64,000 bases of DNA from the NCBI GenBank assembly GCA_013152385.1, contig JAADGL010000053.1, forward strand, positions 53,100-117,099, written 5' to 3'. The DNA is from Acidobacteriota bacterium. Its GTDB lineage: Bacteria > Acidobacteriota > Holophagae > Thermotomaculales > Thermotomaculaceae. The notes beneath the pieces were generated by a model. That model was not told the DNA's origin and searched no databases. It worked only from the letters and a program-made list of their open reading frames with translations. Made by a program: the position numbers and the translations under genes. This document shows, in pieces, positions 8,873-17,411 of this stretch. How positions within the stretch are numbered: position 1 is the stretch's first letter; each line of letters starts with the position of its first letter.

Positions 8873-10126
8873 ATGACATACAAAGTAGCAGACCTGAGCC
8901 TCAGTGAACAGGGGCGCCTGAAAATTCACTGGGCAGAGTCCCGGATGCCGGTAATGATGGCGCTTCGGGAGAAGTACAGCAAGACTCAGCCTCTGAAAGG
9001 CTACCGGATTGCCGGATGCCTGCACGTAACAAAAGAAACGGCGGTGCTGGTGGAAACGCTCCGTGCCGCAGGTGCCGAGGTTTCCTGGTCCGGCTGCAAT
9101 CCGCTGTCCACGCAGGATGATGTGGCGGCAGCACTGGCAGCAAACGGAACTTCCATTTATGCCTGGCACGGCATGAATACGGAAGAGTTTTACTGGTGCA
9201 TTGACAAGACTCTGGAAACCAATCCGAATCTGACACTGGATGACGGCGCGGATTTGATTTTCACCATTCACAATAAGCATCCGGAAAAGGCCGGGTCTGT
9301 AATCGGCGGAACGGAAGAGACCACCACCGGGGTTCACCGGCTCCGGGCAATGGGGAAAGCCGGCAAGCTGCTGTATCCGGTCTTCGCGGTGAATGACGCG
9401 GAAACCAAATGGGATTTTGACAATATTTATGGAACCGGACAGTCCACGCTGGATGGAATTCTCCGGGCAACCAGTGTTCTGATTGCGGGGAAAACCGTTG
9501 TGGTGGCCGGGTACGGCCATTGCGGAAAGGGTGTTGCCATGCGGGCAAAGGGCCTGGGGGCCAATGTGATTGTAACGGAGGTCAAACCCACTGCGGCGCT
9601 GAAGGCGACACTGGAAGGAATGCGGGTCATGACAATGGATGAAGCCGCCCCTCTGGGAGATATTTTTGTCACCGCCACCGGTGTTAAAGATATTCTTGTT
9701 AAACGTCATTTTGAGGTCATGAAAGACGGTGCAATTGTATGCAACACCGGACATTATGACTGTGAAATTAATATTCCGGATCTGGAAGATGTTTCAAAGT
9801 CCAAATCGGAAATCCGGATGAACAATGAAGAGTATGTAATGAATGACGGCAGACGAATTTTCCTTCTTGCCAAAGGACGCCTGGTAAACCTTGCCGCAGC
9901 CGAAGGACACCCGTCAGAGGTAATGGATATGAGTTTTGCAAACCAGTTCCTCGCCATGATCCGCCTGACGCAGGAAGGAAAGGGCATGGAGCGTATTGTT
10001 CATCTGCTGCCGGTGGAACAGGATCAGGAAATTGCCGGAATCAAGCTGAGTACGATGGGATTCTCTATTGATAAGCTGACAGATGAACAGATTGCCTATA
10101 TTAATGATTACGCGCAGGGAACCTGA
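8873..10126 (+). CDS. ahcY: S-adenosylhomocysteine hydrolase, archaeal/thermophile type
   Basis: NAD-dependent enzyme that splits S-adenosylhomocysteine to adenosine and homocysteine, renewing the methyl cycle. The 417-residue protein has the substrate domain (CLHVTKETAVLVETL; ETTTGVHRL; FAVNDAETKWDFDN) with the conserved His, Asp, Glu, Lys and Asp, and the NAD Rossmann motif VVAGYGHCGKGVA. It lacks the C-terminal Lys/Tyr tail that reaches into the partner's NAD site in eukaryotic and most bacterial enzymes and ends in INDYAQGT, a form typical of archaea and Thermotoga. Some such enzymes prefer S-inosylhomocysteine. Ribosome site TTGGAGGATAT precedes the ATG; a terminator follows. Confidence 0.95.
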   Translation: MTYKVADLSLSEQGRLKIHWAESRMPVMMALREKYSKTQPLKGYRIAGCLHVTKETAVLVETLRAAGAEVSWSGCNPLSTQDDVAAALAANGTSIYAWHGMNTEEFYWCIDKTLETNPNLTLDDGADLIFTIHNKHPEKAGSVIGGTEETTTGVHRLRAMGKAGKLLYPVFAVNDAETKWDFDNIYGTGQSTLDGILRATSVLIAGKTVVVAGYGHCGKGVAMRAKGLGANVIVTEVKPTAALKATLEGMRVMTMDEAAPLGDIFVTATGVKDILVKRHFEVMKDGAIVCNTGHYDCEINIPDLEDVSKSKSEIRMNNEEYVMNDGRRIFLLAKGRLVNLAAAEGHPSEVMDMSFANQFLAMIRLTQEGKGMERIVHLLPVEQDQEIAGIKLSTMGFSIDKLTDEQIAYINDYAQGT

Positions 10127-10150
10127 TTTTTCTGCCATATGAGAATAATA

Positions 10151-10178
10151 AAAAACCCCGCTAAAAGCGGGGTTTTTT
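10151..10178. terminator. Bidirectional rho-independent terminator
   Basis: Perfect stem AACCCCGCT/AGCGGGGTT with a 3-nt loop, flanked by A5 on one side and T6 on the other, between the convergent ahcY and fmdB genes. It can end transcription from both strands. Confidence 0.93.
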
Positions 10179-10220
10179 ATTATTCATTCATGAACAGGCA
10201 CCGCCTGCCGGCTTTCAGGC

Positions 10221-10430
10221 TCAGGTGAAGCCGCCGGAACCGCAGCTGCTGTACGAGGCACCGGCAGACGAAGCGCCGGAAGACCCCGCGGACGCGATGG
10301 ATGAAACTTTCCGTTCCACGTTGGTGCTCCCGCATTTTGTACAGGGAACAGAATCCGCCTGGGAACTGCTGAACACCAGTTGTTCAAAGTCGGTGTTACA
10401 GTCGTTGCAATGGTATTCATAAATGGGCAT
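10221..10430 (-). CDS. FmdB-family zinc-ribbon protein
   Basis: Sixty-nine residues starting MPIYEYHCNDCNTDFEQLV, with a second CxxC (CTKC) about 20 residues on. Together these form the putative regulatory FmdB zinc ribbon (CxxC...CxxC). The C-terminal third is a low-complexity Ser/Gly/Ala tail ending SSCGSGGFT, also usual in the family. The role in most organisms is unknown; the name derives from a formamidase operon. It lies 29 nt downstream of trxA on the same strand, possibly cotranscribed with it. Confidence 0.85.
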   Translation of the reverse strand: MPIYEYHCNDCNTDFEQLVFSSSQADSVPCTKCGSTNVERKVSSIASAGSSGASSAGASYSSCGSGGFT

Positions 10431-10459
10431 TTCGCGAACCTCCCTGAAAAAAGCGGAAA

Positions 10460-10792
10460 TCAGCTTTCCAGCGCCCCTTTGATAAATTGTTCAAGGTGCG
10501 GTTTCGGCATGGCGCCGATTGCCCGGTCTACCAGCTGTCCGTCTTTGAAGAGCAGAAGCGTCGGGATACTGGCGATGCCATACTGACGGGCAGCGTCCTG
10601 ATGTTCGTCCACGTTTACTTTGCCAACCTTGAGTTTACCGGCATATTCTGTCGCCAGTTCTTCCAGAACCGGTGCAATCATCCGGCACGGCCCGCACCAG
10701 GGTGCCCAGAAGTCCACAACAGTAACACCGCTTCCGTTCAATACTTCGGTTTTAAATGTTTCGTCTGTGAGATGAACAATGTTGTCAGCCAT
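10460..10792 (-). CDS. trxA: Thioredoxin
   Basis: Cytoplasmic disulfide reductase of 110 residues. The active site WCGPC sits in VVDFWAPWCGPCRMIAPVLEE, with the cis-proline loop SIPTLLLFKDG and the C-terminal helix FIKGALES. All family positions are present. The ATG at 10792 follows AGGAGGAATATAGA. No second thioredoxin-system gene is nearby. Confidence 0.97.
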   Translation of the reverse strand: MADNIVHLTDETFKTEVLNGSGVTVVDFWAPWCGPCRMIAPVLEELATEYAGKLKVGKVNVDEHQDAARQYGIASIPTLLLFKDGQLVDRAIGAMPKPHLEQFIKGALES

Positions 10793-10931
10793 TCTATATT
10801 CCTCCTGAATATTGGTTCCTTTTCCGCAAACAGTCTATTCGACCGTTCATATGATAATGGAAATCCCGCAAAGTTACAATTGAAAGACGTGTCCCGAACC
10901 CTTTTTCCGAATTTACCGGGAATCCGCTTTG

Positions 10932-11405
10932 TTACCAGCTGGACGCAATGGACAGCATGTTTCGATACCGTTCGTTCAGTTCATGAAGACGCCTGGAAAG
11001 AATAACACACATTTCTTTCATGACTTTGTATCCCGCATCTTTGTCTTCTTCAAGGTAGGTGACAAATTTCACCCCGTTCAGGCGGTACAGCAGCACGTCG
11101 GTGTGGGCGATTACGGAAGCGGAACGAACCGTTTGCCCGAGAAGTGCCATTTCCCCGAAGAGCGCGCCCGCTTTCAGCATGGCAATGGCTTCTTCTTCCT
11201 CCTGAACATATTTGCTGATACGAACCTGGCCCCTGAGAATCACGTAGAGGTCCAGCCCTTCTTCCCCTTCTGTCAGAATCGCACTGTCTTTTTTGGCTTT
11301 CACCGGTTCCAGCATCTCCACAACACGCGCAAGCTGCCCTTCGGAAAGTCCGTCAAAGAGCCGAACCCGTTTCAGAATTTTACCTGCGATTTCCCTGTTT
11401 TTCAT
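10932..11405 (-). CDS. Cyclic-nucleotide-binding domain protein without DNA-binding domain
   Basis: A 157-residue protein consisting essentially of one CNB (Crp-type) beta-roll: LFDGLSEGQLARVVEMLEPV, then LDLYVILRGQVRISKY and the phosphate-binding-cassette-like GALFGEMALLGQTVRSASV. The C-terminal helices LSRRLHELNERYRNML end the protein; there is no winged-helix domain, so it is unlikely to be a transcription factor on its own. Which ligand it binds is not evident. The start at 11405 is preferred because GCGAGGAGAT precedes it. It overlaps the end of the upstream TPR gene by 26 nt and is the last gene of that operon. Confidence 0.85.
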   Translation of the reverse strand: MKNREIAGKILKRVRLFDGLSEGQLARVVEMLEPVKAKKDSAILTEGEEGLDLYVILRGQVRISKYVQEEEEAIAMLKAGALFGEMALLGQTVRSASVIAHTDVLLYRLNGVKFVTYLEEDKDAGYKVMKEMCVILSRRLHELNERYRNMLSIASSW

Positions 11406-12804
11406 ATCTCCTCGCTTCCGCAACAACGTAAAAATCAGGATCCGCCCCCGGAAACTCTTCTATGGTTTTTCTGGCAAATGCCATTGCCTTCCCCGGTTTT
11501 CCGGCGGCATTCATGATTTTCATCATCAAATATGATTTGTAGCCCCGAGGCAGTTTCGCAACCAAAGATTCTGCCTTCTTGAATTCCCCCAGTTTTATGT
11601 AATCATCAACAAGAATATAATACACATAAAGACGAATGTCAAAAGCACTGTTCAGGATATGGGCAGAAAATTTCTTTTCGAGAAGGGCAGCGGAGTCTGC
11701 CGGATGTCCTGTGATATTAAGATACTCCGCCTGATTCATCAAAAAGTTCAGGCTTTTCTTCGATGCGGCTGTACTTTTTTCTTTTTCGACTATTTCTTTT
11801 ACACATTGGAAGTTTTTACTCTGAACACAATACTGAAAAGAAATAATCTGCCGAATGGAATCAATAATATGCCGTTTCGGCAGGCTGTCTACAAGTTTTT
11901 TCATTTCCGGAATGTTCCGGGTAAACGCATAACAGAGAAAACGAATCAAAACGGCAGAGTTTTCAACCATATCACCGGAACTACCCTTTTCCACCTCATT
12001 CAGTATGGTGAGGGCATCTTTTACCTTTCCCATGTAGAGCAGGGATTTGGCCAGATGAATTTTTGAGATAACAAAATCCGGTTTCCGCTTTAAGGCTTTC
12101 CGGAAGTATTCGGCGGCCCGGGGGAATTGTCCGGTATTGTAATAAAAATCTCCGAAGCTGTCGTAGGGATTCGCTTCGTCGGGGCGGATATAAACGTATT
12201 TTTCAAAAACAACACGGGCTTTTTCCGGCTGCCCCATCGCCACATAGAAATACCCCATCATATTCAGAATCTGGACGTTGTTGGGATAACGGCGGTGCAT
12301 TTCCTCGTAAAAATGAATCATTTTTTCCGGATTCTCCATTTCCACCAGTTTCCGGTATTTTTGAATCAAGAGCAGAAAGGCATCCATCCGGGATGGGTAT
12401 TTCTGAAGAAAGGCATCGATTTTTTCCGCAAGTTCTGGCCGGTTTTCCGGCTCCGGATTTGCCAGAACGAGAGAAATCAGGCCCTGTTCGAAGTCTGTCC
12501 ATTTCGGAGAAGAGACTGCCAGCTTTCTGTACCATTTCGCCTGATCTTTTGCTTCCGAAGACCAGGATTCGGATTCAAGCAAAAACAGGCGCGGCAGGGG
12601 AAAATCAGGGTCTTCATCCGCCGCAAGCCTCATGTCCCGCATTCCCTCCGGTATATAGTATTTCATCATGTTGTCCACTCCCTGCTGATAGTATTCCAAT
12701 GCTTTTCTGGAATGCGTACTGTAAAACCTGTCCCGGGTCAAAGCAAGGTACACGACAACCGCGACACCGGCAATCAACAGAAAAATCAATATTTTCTTAA
12801 ACAT
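11380..12804 (-). CDS. Membrane-anchored TPR protein
   Basis: A 474-residue protein with an N-terminal signal anchor (KKILIFLLIAGVAVVVYLAL) followed by TPR-type helical repeats, for example GMRDMRLAADEDPDFPL, NVQILNMMGYFYVAMGQPEK and AAEYFRKALKRKPDFVISK. No enzyme motif is visible. The bulk is predicted outside the cytoplasmic membrane, where TPRs act as scaffolds. It overlaps the phosphatase gene upstream by 8 nt and the CNB gene downstream by 26 nt, so it is part of one operon with them. A scaffold role for that signalling set is an inference. Confidence 0.8.
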   Translation of the reverse strand: MFKKILIFLLIAGVAVVVYLALTRDRFYSTHSRKALEYYQQGVDNMMKYYIPEGMRDMRLAADEDPDFPLPRLFLLESESWSSEAKDQAKWYRKLAVSSPKWTDFEQGLISLVLANPEPENRPELAEKIDAFLQKYPSRMDAFLLLIQKYRKLVEMENPEKMIHFYEEMHRRYPNNVQILNMMGYFYVAMGQPEKARVVFEKYVYIRPDEANPYDSFGDFYYNTGQFPRAAEYFRKALKRKPDFVISKIHLAKSLLYMGKVKDALTILNEVEKGSSGDMVENSAVLIRFLCYAFTRNIPEMKKLVDSLPKRHIIDSIRQIISFQYCVQSKNFQCVKEIVEKEKSTAASKKSLNFLMNQAEYLNITGHPADSAALLEKKFSAHILNSAFDIRLYVYYILVDDYIKLGEFKKAESLVAKLPRGYKSYLMMKIMNAAGKPGKAMAFARKTIEEFPGADPDFYVVAEARRYEKQGNRR

Positions 12805-15154
12805 TTTCCCCCTCCGTCAATGGCTCGTTTTTTATTTCGATTGTTACAATGGTGGCATCGTCTGCCAGTTCTCCGTCGGATTTCCGCCGAAGGTGCCGCA
12901 GAATATTCCGGGTGAAATCCCGGGGAGATTCGCCGGCACTGCGCTGCAGGAGAGATTCCATTTCATTGTCCAGCACTTCGGTAAACCCGTCGGACAGCAT
13001 TACAATCCGGTCTCCCCCCCGTAATTCCATATTGTGCTGCCGGTATTGAACCCCCTTCACAAGGCCAAGGGGAAAGCGGGGGTTCTGGCGGGGAACCTGG
13101 CTTACTTCCCCGTTCCGAATCAGGTAGGGAGACGGCATTCCGGCATTGACCACCGAAATCCTGCGCTGTTCCCTGTCAATACAGCAATAACAGGCGGCCA
13201 CAAACATATTTGCACTGCTTTTTTGAACCAGCAGCTCACTGGCCCGGCTCATGATTTCCTCCGGTGTCCGAAAGGAACCTGCCTGGGAGCTGATGGTTTC
13301 CTTCGCCGCCACCATCATCAAAGCGGCGGGAATGGATTTTCCGGCAACATCGCCGATGAGAATACCGCTCCGGCTGCTGCCGGAGATTGAAAAATAATCG
13401 AAGAAATCACCGCCAATTACTTTTGACGGGACCGAGACCCCATAGGCCCGAAAGAGCGGCGTTTCCGGATGAGCGGAAGGGATCAGGCTTTTTTGAATGT
13501 AACCGGCAATTTTCATATCCCGTTCCAGCTCTATCTGCCGGGAAAGCCGGGATAAAAGACGCACGTTTTCATGGGCAGTCACAAAGTGCAGGAGAATTCT
13601 CCGGACAATCCCCAGTTCTTCTTCAAAAATCAGACTTCTCGATAGAATAACGGCCCGGACCTGCCCGGCTTTCCGAAACGGAAAGGCTATTCGAAAACCT
13701 TTTTGGTAAAACGGATGAAATGCATTCTCCACCGAATTTTCCAGTAGAAAAAATCGGGACTTTTCAGGAAAATCCACTGCGGTTATCAGCCGGTTGGATT
13801 CAATATCCACATAGCTGTTATTCTCACTTAACACCAGAACGGCAAAGCGGTCTGACACAATCTCAGAAAGCAGCCGAAGCACTGTCCGATTCAGTTCTTC
13901 CGTTTCTTTTATGACCAGCATCTGCTCCGCCCGGCCGGTAATATCCTCCCGGCGTTTTTTTTCTTTTTCCAGAAATACATCTTCCAACTGAACCTGAAGA
14001 AAGGAATGGAGCGGATTAAAAAAGAAAACAATAGCCACCGCCAACCCCATGGAATACAGATACGGGTCTGTCAGGTTGTAGTTTGACAAGGTTGTGTTAA
14101 TGAGGAAAAGAAGTATCGCATAGAGAACAGATGCAATCAGCAGGATGAAGGAATACAGCAGGCTCTTTTTCAACAGAATCCGAATATTAAAAAAACCGAA
14201 GCGGTAAATCCGGTAGGATAAATAAACCGGCAGCAACACCATAAGCGCGGAAAAGGCCGAGGCAATGTCCCCCCGGTTTCCGGCAACTCCCAACGGAATC
14301 CCCACCAGTACAAAGGGAAGCATGGCGGCAATATACACCCTCAACAGATTATTTTTTTCAGAAAGTTCAGTCCGTCTGCCGCTGAAATAGAGAACAGCCA
14401 ACGTGGCGGCACTATAGACAAGATAAAGCCCCCACTGCCAATCAAAATGAAAAGGGACATCAGTCAGATAGGTATAAATTGAAACAGCCGTGAGGAAAAC
14501 GGCCGGAACCGCATACAGAAGCCAAATCAGAAAATGAAAACGTTTCCAGACCGGGCTTCTCACCGGGTATATCAAAAAGAAATGCAGAAGAAACGCAGGA
14601 AGAAGAACGTAGGCAAACTGTCCCACAATCCGAATGATAAGGTGGCTGAGCGCGTATGAATGGGGGCGCAGAAAACAGGTGAAGAGCAGCATCATTGCCA
14701 TCGTCAGATAATAGAAAAGGCGGGACTCGCTTCCCATCGGATTGTTTAAAAGCACAATCAGCCCGATCATGAAAAACAGAATCATCAACAGCCCCGCAAG
14801 CACATGAAAAGGCAGAATCGCCCGCCGCTGCTCCAGGGAAACAGAAACCGTAAGGGTATCCCTGCCCCGCTGCAGCAGGTAGGGAACGGTGGGGTCTTTG
14901 CTCCCCTGAAGCAGTTCGGGAATTTTAAACGGTTTCTGAACCAGGGTATGGGCCACCCCGAGGAGATGGTCACCGGGACGGATTCCCGCTGTTTTTGCCG
15001 GCGAATCGGGATCCACTTTCTGCACCAGCACACCATTTTCGGTAATTCCCGGAGTAATGCCGTCGTAAATCTGCATCCGGCTCATATCATAGAGGCTTAA
15101 AAACGCCAGAAGCAGCGCCACAAGCCCGGCGGTCAAATGAATATCCCGATTCAT
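12797..15154 (-). CDS. PDZ-domain membrane protein with SpoIIE-type PP2C phosphatase
   Basis: A 785-residue sensor-phosphatase. Order: one N-terminal membrane helix; a PDZ domain (about 35-115; LVQKVDPDSPAKTAGIRPGD); a bundle of about nine hydrophobic helices (about 115-390) resembling 7TM sensor regions; a linker and GAF-like segment; and a C-terminal SpoIIE/PP2C domain (about 585-780) with metal motifs VIGGDFFDYF, LIGDVAGKSIPAALMM, MLSDGFTE and ELADDATIV. It should dephosphorylate a serine of an STAS anti-anti-sigma-type protein in response to a periplasmic or membrane signal. The start at 15154 overlaps the ROK stop as ATGA. A frame extending to 15247 would lie inside the ROK gene. Confidence 0.9.
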   Translation of the reverse strand: MNRDIHLTAGLVALLLAFLSLYDMSRMQIYDGITPGITENGVLVQKVDPDSPAKTAGIRPGDHLLGVAHTLVQKPFKIPELLQGSKDPTVPYLLQRGRDTLTVSVSLEQRRAILPFHVLAGLLMILFFMIGLIVLLNNPMGSESRLFYYLTMAMMLLFTCFLRPHSYALSHLIIRIVGQFAYVLLPAFLLHFFLIYPVRSPVWKRFHFLIWLLYAVPAVFLTAVSIYTYLTDVPFHFDWQWGLYLVYSAATLAVLYFSGRRTELSEKNNLLRVYIAAMLPFVLVGIPLGVAGNRGDIASAFSALMVLLPVYLSYRIYRFGFFNIRILLKKSLLYSFILLIASVLYAILLFLINTTLSNYNLTDPYLYSMGLAVAIVFFFNPLHSFLQVQLEDVFLEKEKKRREDITGRAEQMLVIKETEELNRTVLRLLSEIVSDRFAVLVLSENNSYVDIESNRLITAVDFPEKSRFFLLENSVENAFHPFYQKGFRIAFPFRKAGQVRAVILSRSLIFEEELGIVRRILLHFVTAHENVRLLSRLSRQIELERDMKIAGYIQKSLIPSAHPETPLFRAYGVSVPSKVIGGDFFDYFSISGSSRSGILIGDVAGKSIPAALMMVAAKETISSQAGSFRTPEEIMSRASELLVQKSSANMFVAACYCCIDREQRRISVVNAGMPSPYLIRNGEVSQVPRQNPRFPLGLVKGVQYRQHNMELRGGDRIVMLSDGFTEVLDNEMESLLQRSAGESPRDFTRNILRHLRRKSDGELADDATIVTIEIKNEPLTEGENV

Positions 15155-16035
15155 AAAACCAGCACCCCGGCTCCCCTCAGAGAAAGCCACTTCCTTTCCC
15201 GGACAGGCCGAATTTCCGGAACCCGGTTCAGTGTGCGCAGAAAACACGTTCTCGAAAGCGTCTTTTCAGCTGCGGTAAGCATCGGCCCGCCCAGTCCCGC
15301 CACACCGCCGGCAATATAAAAAGCATCGGGAGAAATAATATCGGAGATTACTGCCATTCCGCGGCCCAGCCGCTCTCCGGCGAAACAAGCCACCTCCGCT
15401 GCGGTTTTATCCCCTTCTTTTAATCGGGTTGAAATTTCCAGTGCCGTTTTCAGGGGGGGCTGTGCCTTTTCCCGATTGTACCGTTCCACCAGGGCAGCTT
15501 CCCCGATATAGGCTTCCAGACAGCCTCGTTTGCCGCAGGGGCACCCGGGGCCTGCCGGATCGAGCACGATGTGGCCCAACTCCGCCGCCGCGCCGGCATC
15601 CGAGGCCAGAAGCCCTCCGTTACAGATAATCCCGCCGCCTACGCCGGTCCCCAGCGTTATGACCACAAAAGTGCGCTGTGCCACAGCTTCCTCAAACCGG
15701 AAAACGGCGAGAGCCGCACAATTTCCATCGTTTTCCGCTTTGACCGCTATCCCCAGTTTTCCGGAAAGGAAACCGCACAAGTCTACGGGACACGGCATTC
15801 CCAGGTTCGTAGCGTGAAGCACCACCCCTTCCCGGTTCACATTGGCCGCTATGGAAATTCCCGCTGCCCGGACAGGAAACGCTTTTGCAACTCCGGAAAG
15901 GAGGACAGCCAATGCTTCAATCAGTCCTGACTGCGGGGTCACGATTTGTCTTGGGAAAGAAGAAAGAAATGATCCCGATGGCGTCATGACACCGTACTTA
16001 ATGCGGGTTCCGCCGATGTCCACCGCCAGAATCAT
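15151..16035 (-). CDS. ROK-family sugar kinase
   Basis: A 294-residue ROK protein of the kinase kind, without an N-terminal helix-turn-helix. It has the ATP phosphate motif ILAVDIGGTRIKYGVM, the ROK signature region VVITLGTGVGGGIICNGGLL and the zinc site GHIVLDPAGPGCPCGKRGCLE with its CxCGxxGC cysteines. The family phosphorylates glucose, N-acetylglucosamine, N-acetylmannosamine or similar sugars; the substrate cannot be read from the sequence. It is fused by ATGA overlaps both to the upstream lipoprotein gene and to the downstream phosphatase gene, so it is coexpressed with signalling proteins rather than with a sugar-catabolism operon. Confidence 0.9.
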   Translation of the reverse strand: MILAVDIGGTRIKYGVMTPSGSFLSSFPRQIVTPQSGLIEALAVLLSGVAKAFPVRAAGISIAANVNREGVVLHATNLGMPCPVDLCGFLSGKLGIAVKAENDGNCAALAVFRFEEAVAQRTFVVITLGTGVGGGIICNGGLLASDAGAAAELGHIVLDPAGPGCPCGKRGCLEAYIGEAALVERYNREKAQPPLKTALEISTRLKEGDKTAAEVACFAGERLGRGMAVISDIISPDAFYIAGGVAGLGGPMLTAAEKTLSRTCFLRTLNRVPEIRPVRERKWLSLRGAGVLVL

Positions 16036-17243
16036 GGTTTTCTCCCGGGCTTTCCATCCTGAAAATCCGGAGTATCCGTTATCACCGGTATGGAAGATTC
16101 TTCAGAGTGGCTGTATTTCAGCAGTTTTTTATACGCCTTTAATTTCTTTGTTGTCATTCCAAGGGCTCCATAGCTCCTGAATTGTAACAGGTAAATCTCA
16201 GGAATTGTCCGATTGATCCGCCGGGCAATTTTACACTCCCTCAGAACCGCCCGGTATTCCTTTTTCCGATAATACCGCCGTGCCAGTTCAATATAAAAAT
16301 ACGGATTGCGCCTTTTTGCCTTTTCCAGATCTTTTCTGAGTAATTCAAAAGATTTCATATTTCCCGTTTTTTGAAATGTATTCATTACATTCCCCAGAAC
16401 CAGGTCCGGAAAACGGGCGGCTCCCAGAGCTCTTAAAAAATGAGCCCGGGCTTTCAGCACATTACCTTCCCTCAAAATTAACACTCCGAGATTATTCTGA
16501 ACCTGATAGGAATCCGGATAAAGTGCCGCCGCCACCCTCAGTAAGGTTTCAGCCTCGTTGTTGTGTCCGTCGAGAAGCAGGCGGGCACCGAGATTGTTGT
16601 AATAAAGCCCCGCAGCTTCAATGTCCGACAACAATGTCAGGTAGTGATACCGTTTTGAATTCGGAATAAAGTCCACCAATCTCCATTTGGGGCCGATGCG
16701 AACGGCTGTGATGATATGATTGCTGTGAATCACGGTGTTTCCTTCCGCCTGATTACCGATTATATCCTCCACCAGCATGTAACACGCCTCCAAACCACCA
16801 AAGCGCGCCGCTCCCACCAGTAGATTTGTCATCGAGAAACAATTCCCCTGCCGGCTTTGATAACAGGTGTCGGCACTGAGGGTACTGTCCGCAATGTAAG
16901 AAAACCCCCCGGAAGCACCCAGCATACAATTGTACAGGTTTTTGAACCTGTCCCGCTCACTGGTGGCCGGCTTCAAACATTTCCCCAACCCGGCCTTCGC
17001 TTCCGGGCTGAGTGCATATGGGGGCACCAGCAGTGACTCCGCCGTAATAATCTGCCGTACACCATTTCCCCCGGGAACGGAAATGGTTCCAATCTTCTTC
17101 AGTTGATGCCCCAAACGGTGCCGCACTTCCCGGCGAAAGCCGTCTGCAGTGTACCGGATTCGCCCCGGTGTACGCAGGCATGCTGTGGGAAGAAGCAGAA
17201 TAACAGTCAAGATAACCGGGAGCAGCATTCTCTTCAATATCAT
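16032..17243 (-). CDS. Lipoprotein with transglutaminase-like fold and TPR repeats
   Basis: A 403-residue predicted lipoprotein. The signal MILKRMLLPVILTVILLLPT is followed by lipobox Cys22. A transglutaminase-like core has Cys135 (RQGNCFSMTNLLVGAA), His176 (SNHIITAVRIG) and Asp191 (WRLVDFIPN), the classic C-H-D triad, preceded by the helix that carries the NLYNCMLGASGGFSY motif. TPR helices follow (about 210-390; LYYNNLGARLLLDGHNNEAE). The start at 17243 is taken because TGAGGAATGAA precedes it; a frame extending to 17456 overruns the divergent promoter region. First gene of the operon; ATGA overlap with the ROK gene. Protease or cross-linking activity is inferred from the triad only. Confidence 0.82.
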   Translation of the reverse strand: MILKRMLLPVILTVILLLPTACLRTPGRIRYTADGFRREVRHRLGHQLKKIGTISVPGGNGVRQIITAESLLVPPYALSPEAKAGLGKCLKPATSERDRFKNLYNCMLGASGGFSYIADSTLSADTCYQSRQGNCFSMTNLLVGAARFGGLEACYMLVEDIIGNQAEGNTVIHSNHIITAVRIGPKWRLVDFIPNSKRYHYLTLLSDIEAAGLYYNNLGARLLLDGHNNEAETLLRVAAALYPDSYQVQNNLGVLILREGNVLKARAHFLRALGAARFPDLVLGNVMNTFQKTGNMKSFELLRKDLEKAKRRNPYFYIELARRYYRKKEYRAVLRECKIARRINRTIPEIYLLQFRSYGALGMTTKKLKAYKKLLKYSHSEESSIPVITDTPDFQDGKPGRKP

Positions 17244-17358
17244 TTCATTCCTCATTTCACACCCAACTATACCATTTCTGCCAATAAAAGGTTTCGACAA
17301 GCAAAAAATGTTCCCGGTGAAGTGAGAAGAATCACAGGAAATCGAAACTGAAATACGG

Positions 17359-17364
17359 TATAAT
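17359..17364 (+). promoter_or_regulatory. Candidate -10 box for the AIM24 gene
   Basis: A perfect TATAAT lies 48 nt upstream of the GYF_2-AIM24 start, in the divergent gap between two operons. No recognisable -35 hexamer lies 16-18 nt before it, so the assignment is moderate. A strong ribosome site GAGGAGGAT follows just before the start codon. Confidence 0.5.
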
Positions 17365-17411
17365 TCCCATGTATAAATGCATACGATAGCAGAAAAAACG
17401 AGGAGGATAGA

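Noticed and set aside
8380..9754. Minus-strand open frames over and upstream of ahcY (167 and 358 codons)
   Set aside because: The longer one lies entirely opposite ahcY; the shorter has Pro/Gly/Arg-rich random composition and no ribosome site.
10932..11426. Crp/Fnr transcription factor
   Set aside because: The protein ends after the helices that follow the nucleotide-binding beta-roll; no helix-turn-helix domain is encoded.
14400..15247. Longer N-termini for the PDZ-SpoIIE, lipoprotein, GspF-like and thiolase genes
   Set aside because: In each case the extension runs into a neighbouring gene or promoter region and an internal start has a clear ribosome site and fits the signal peptide or family start.
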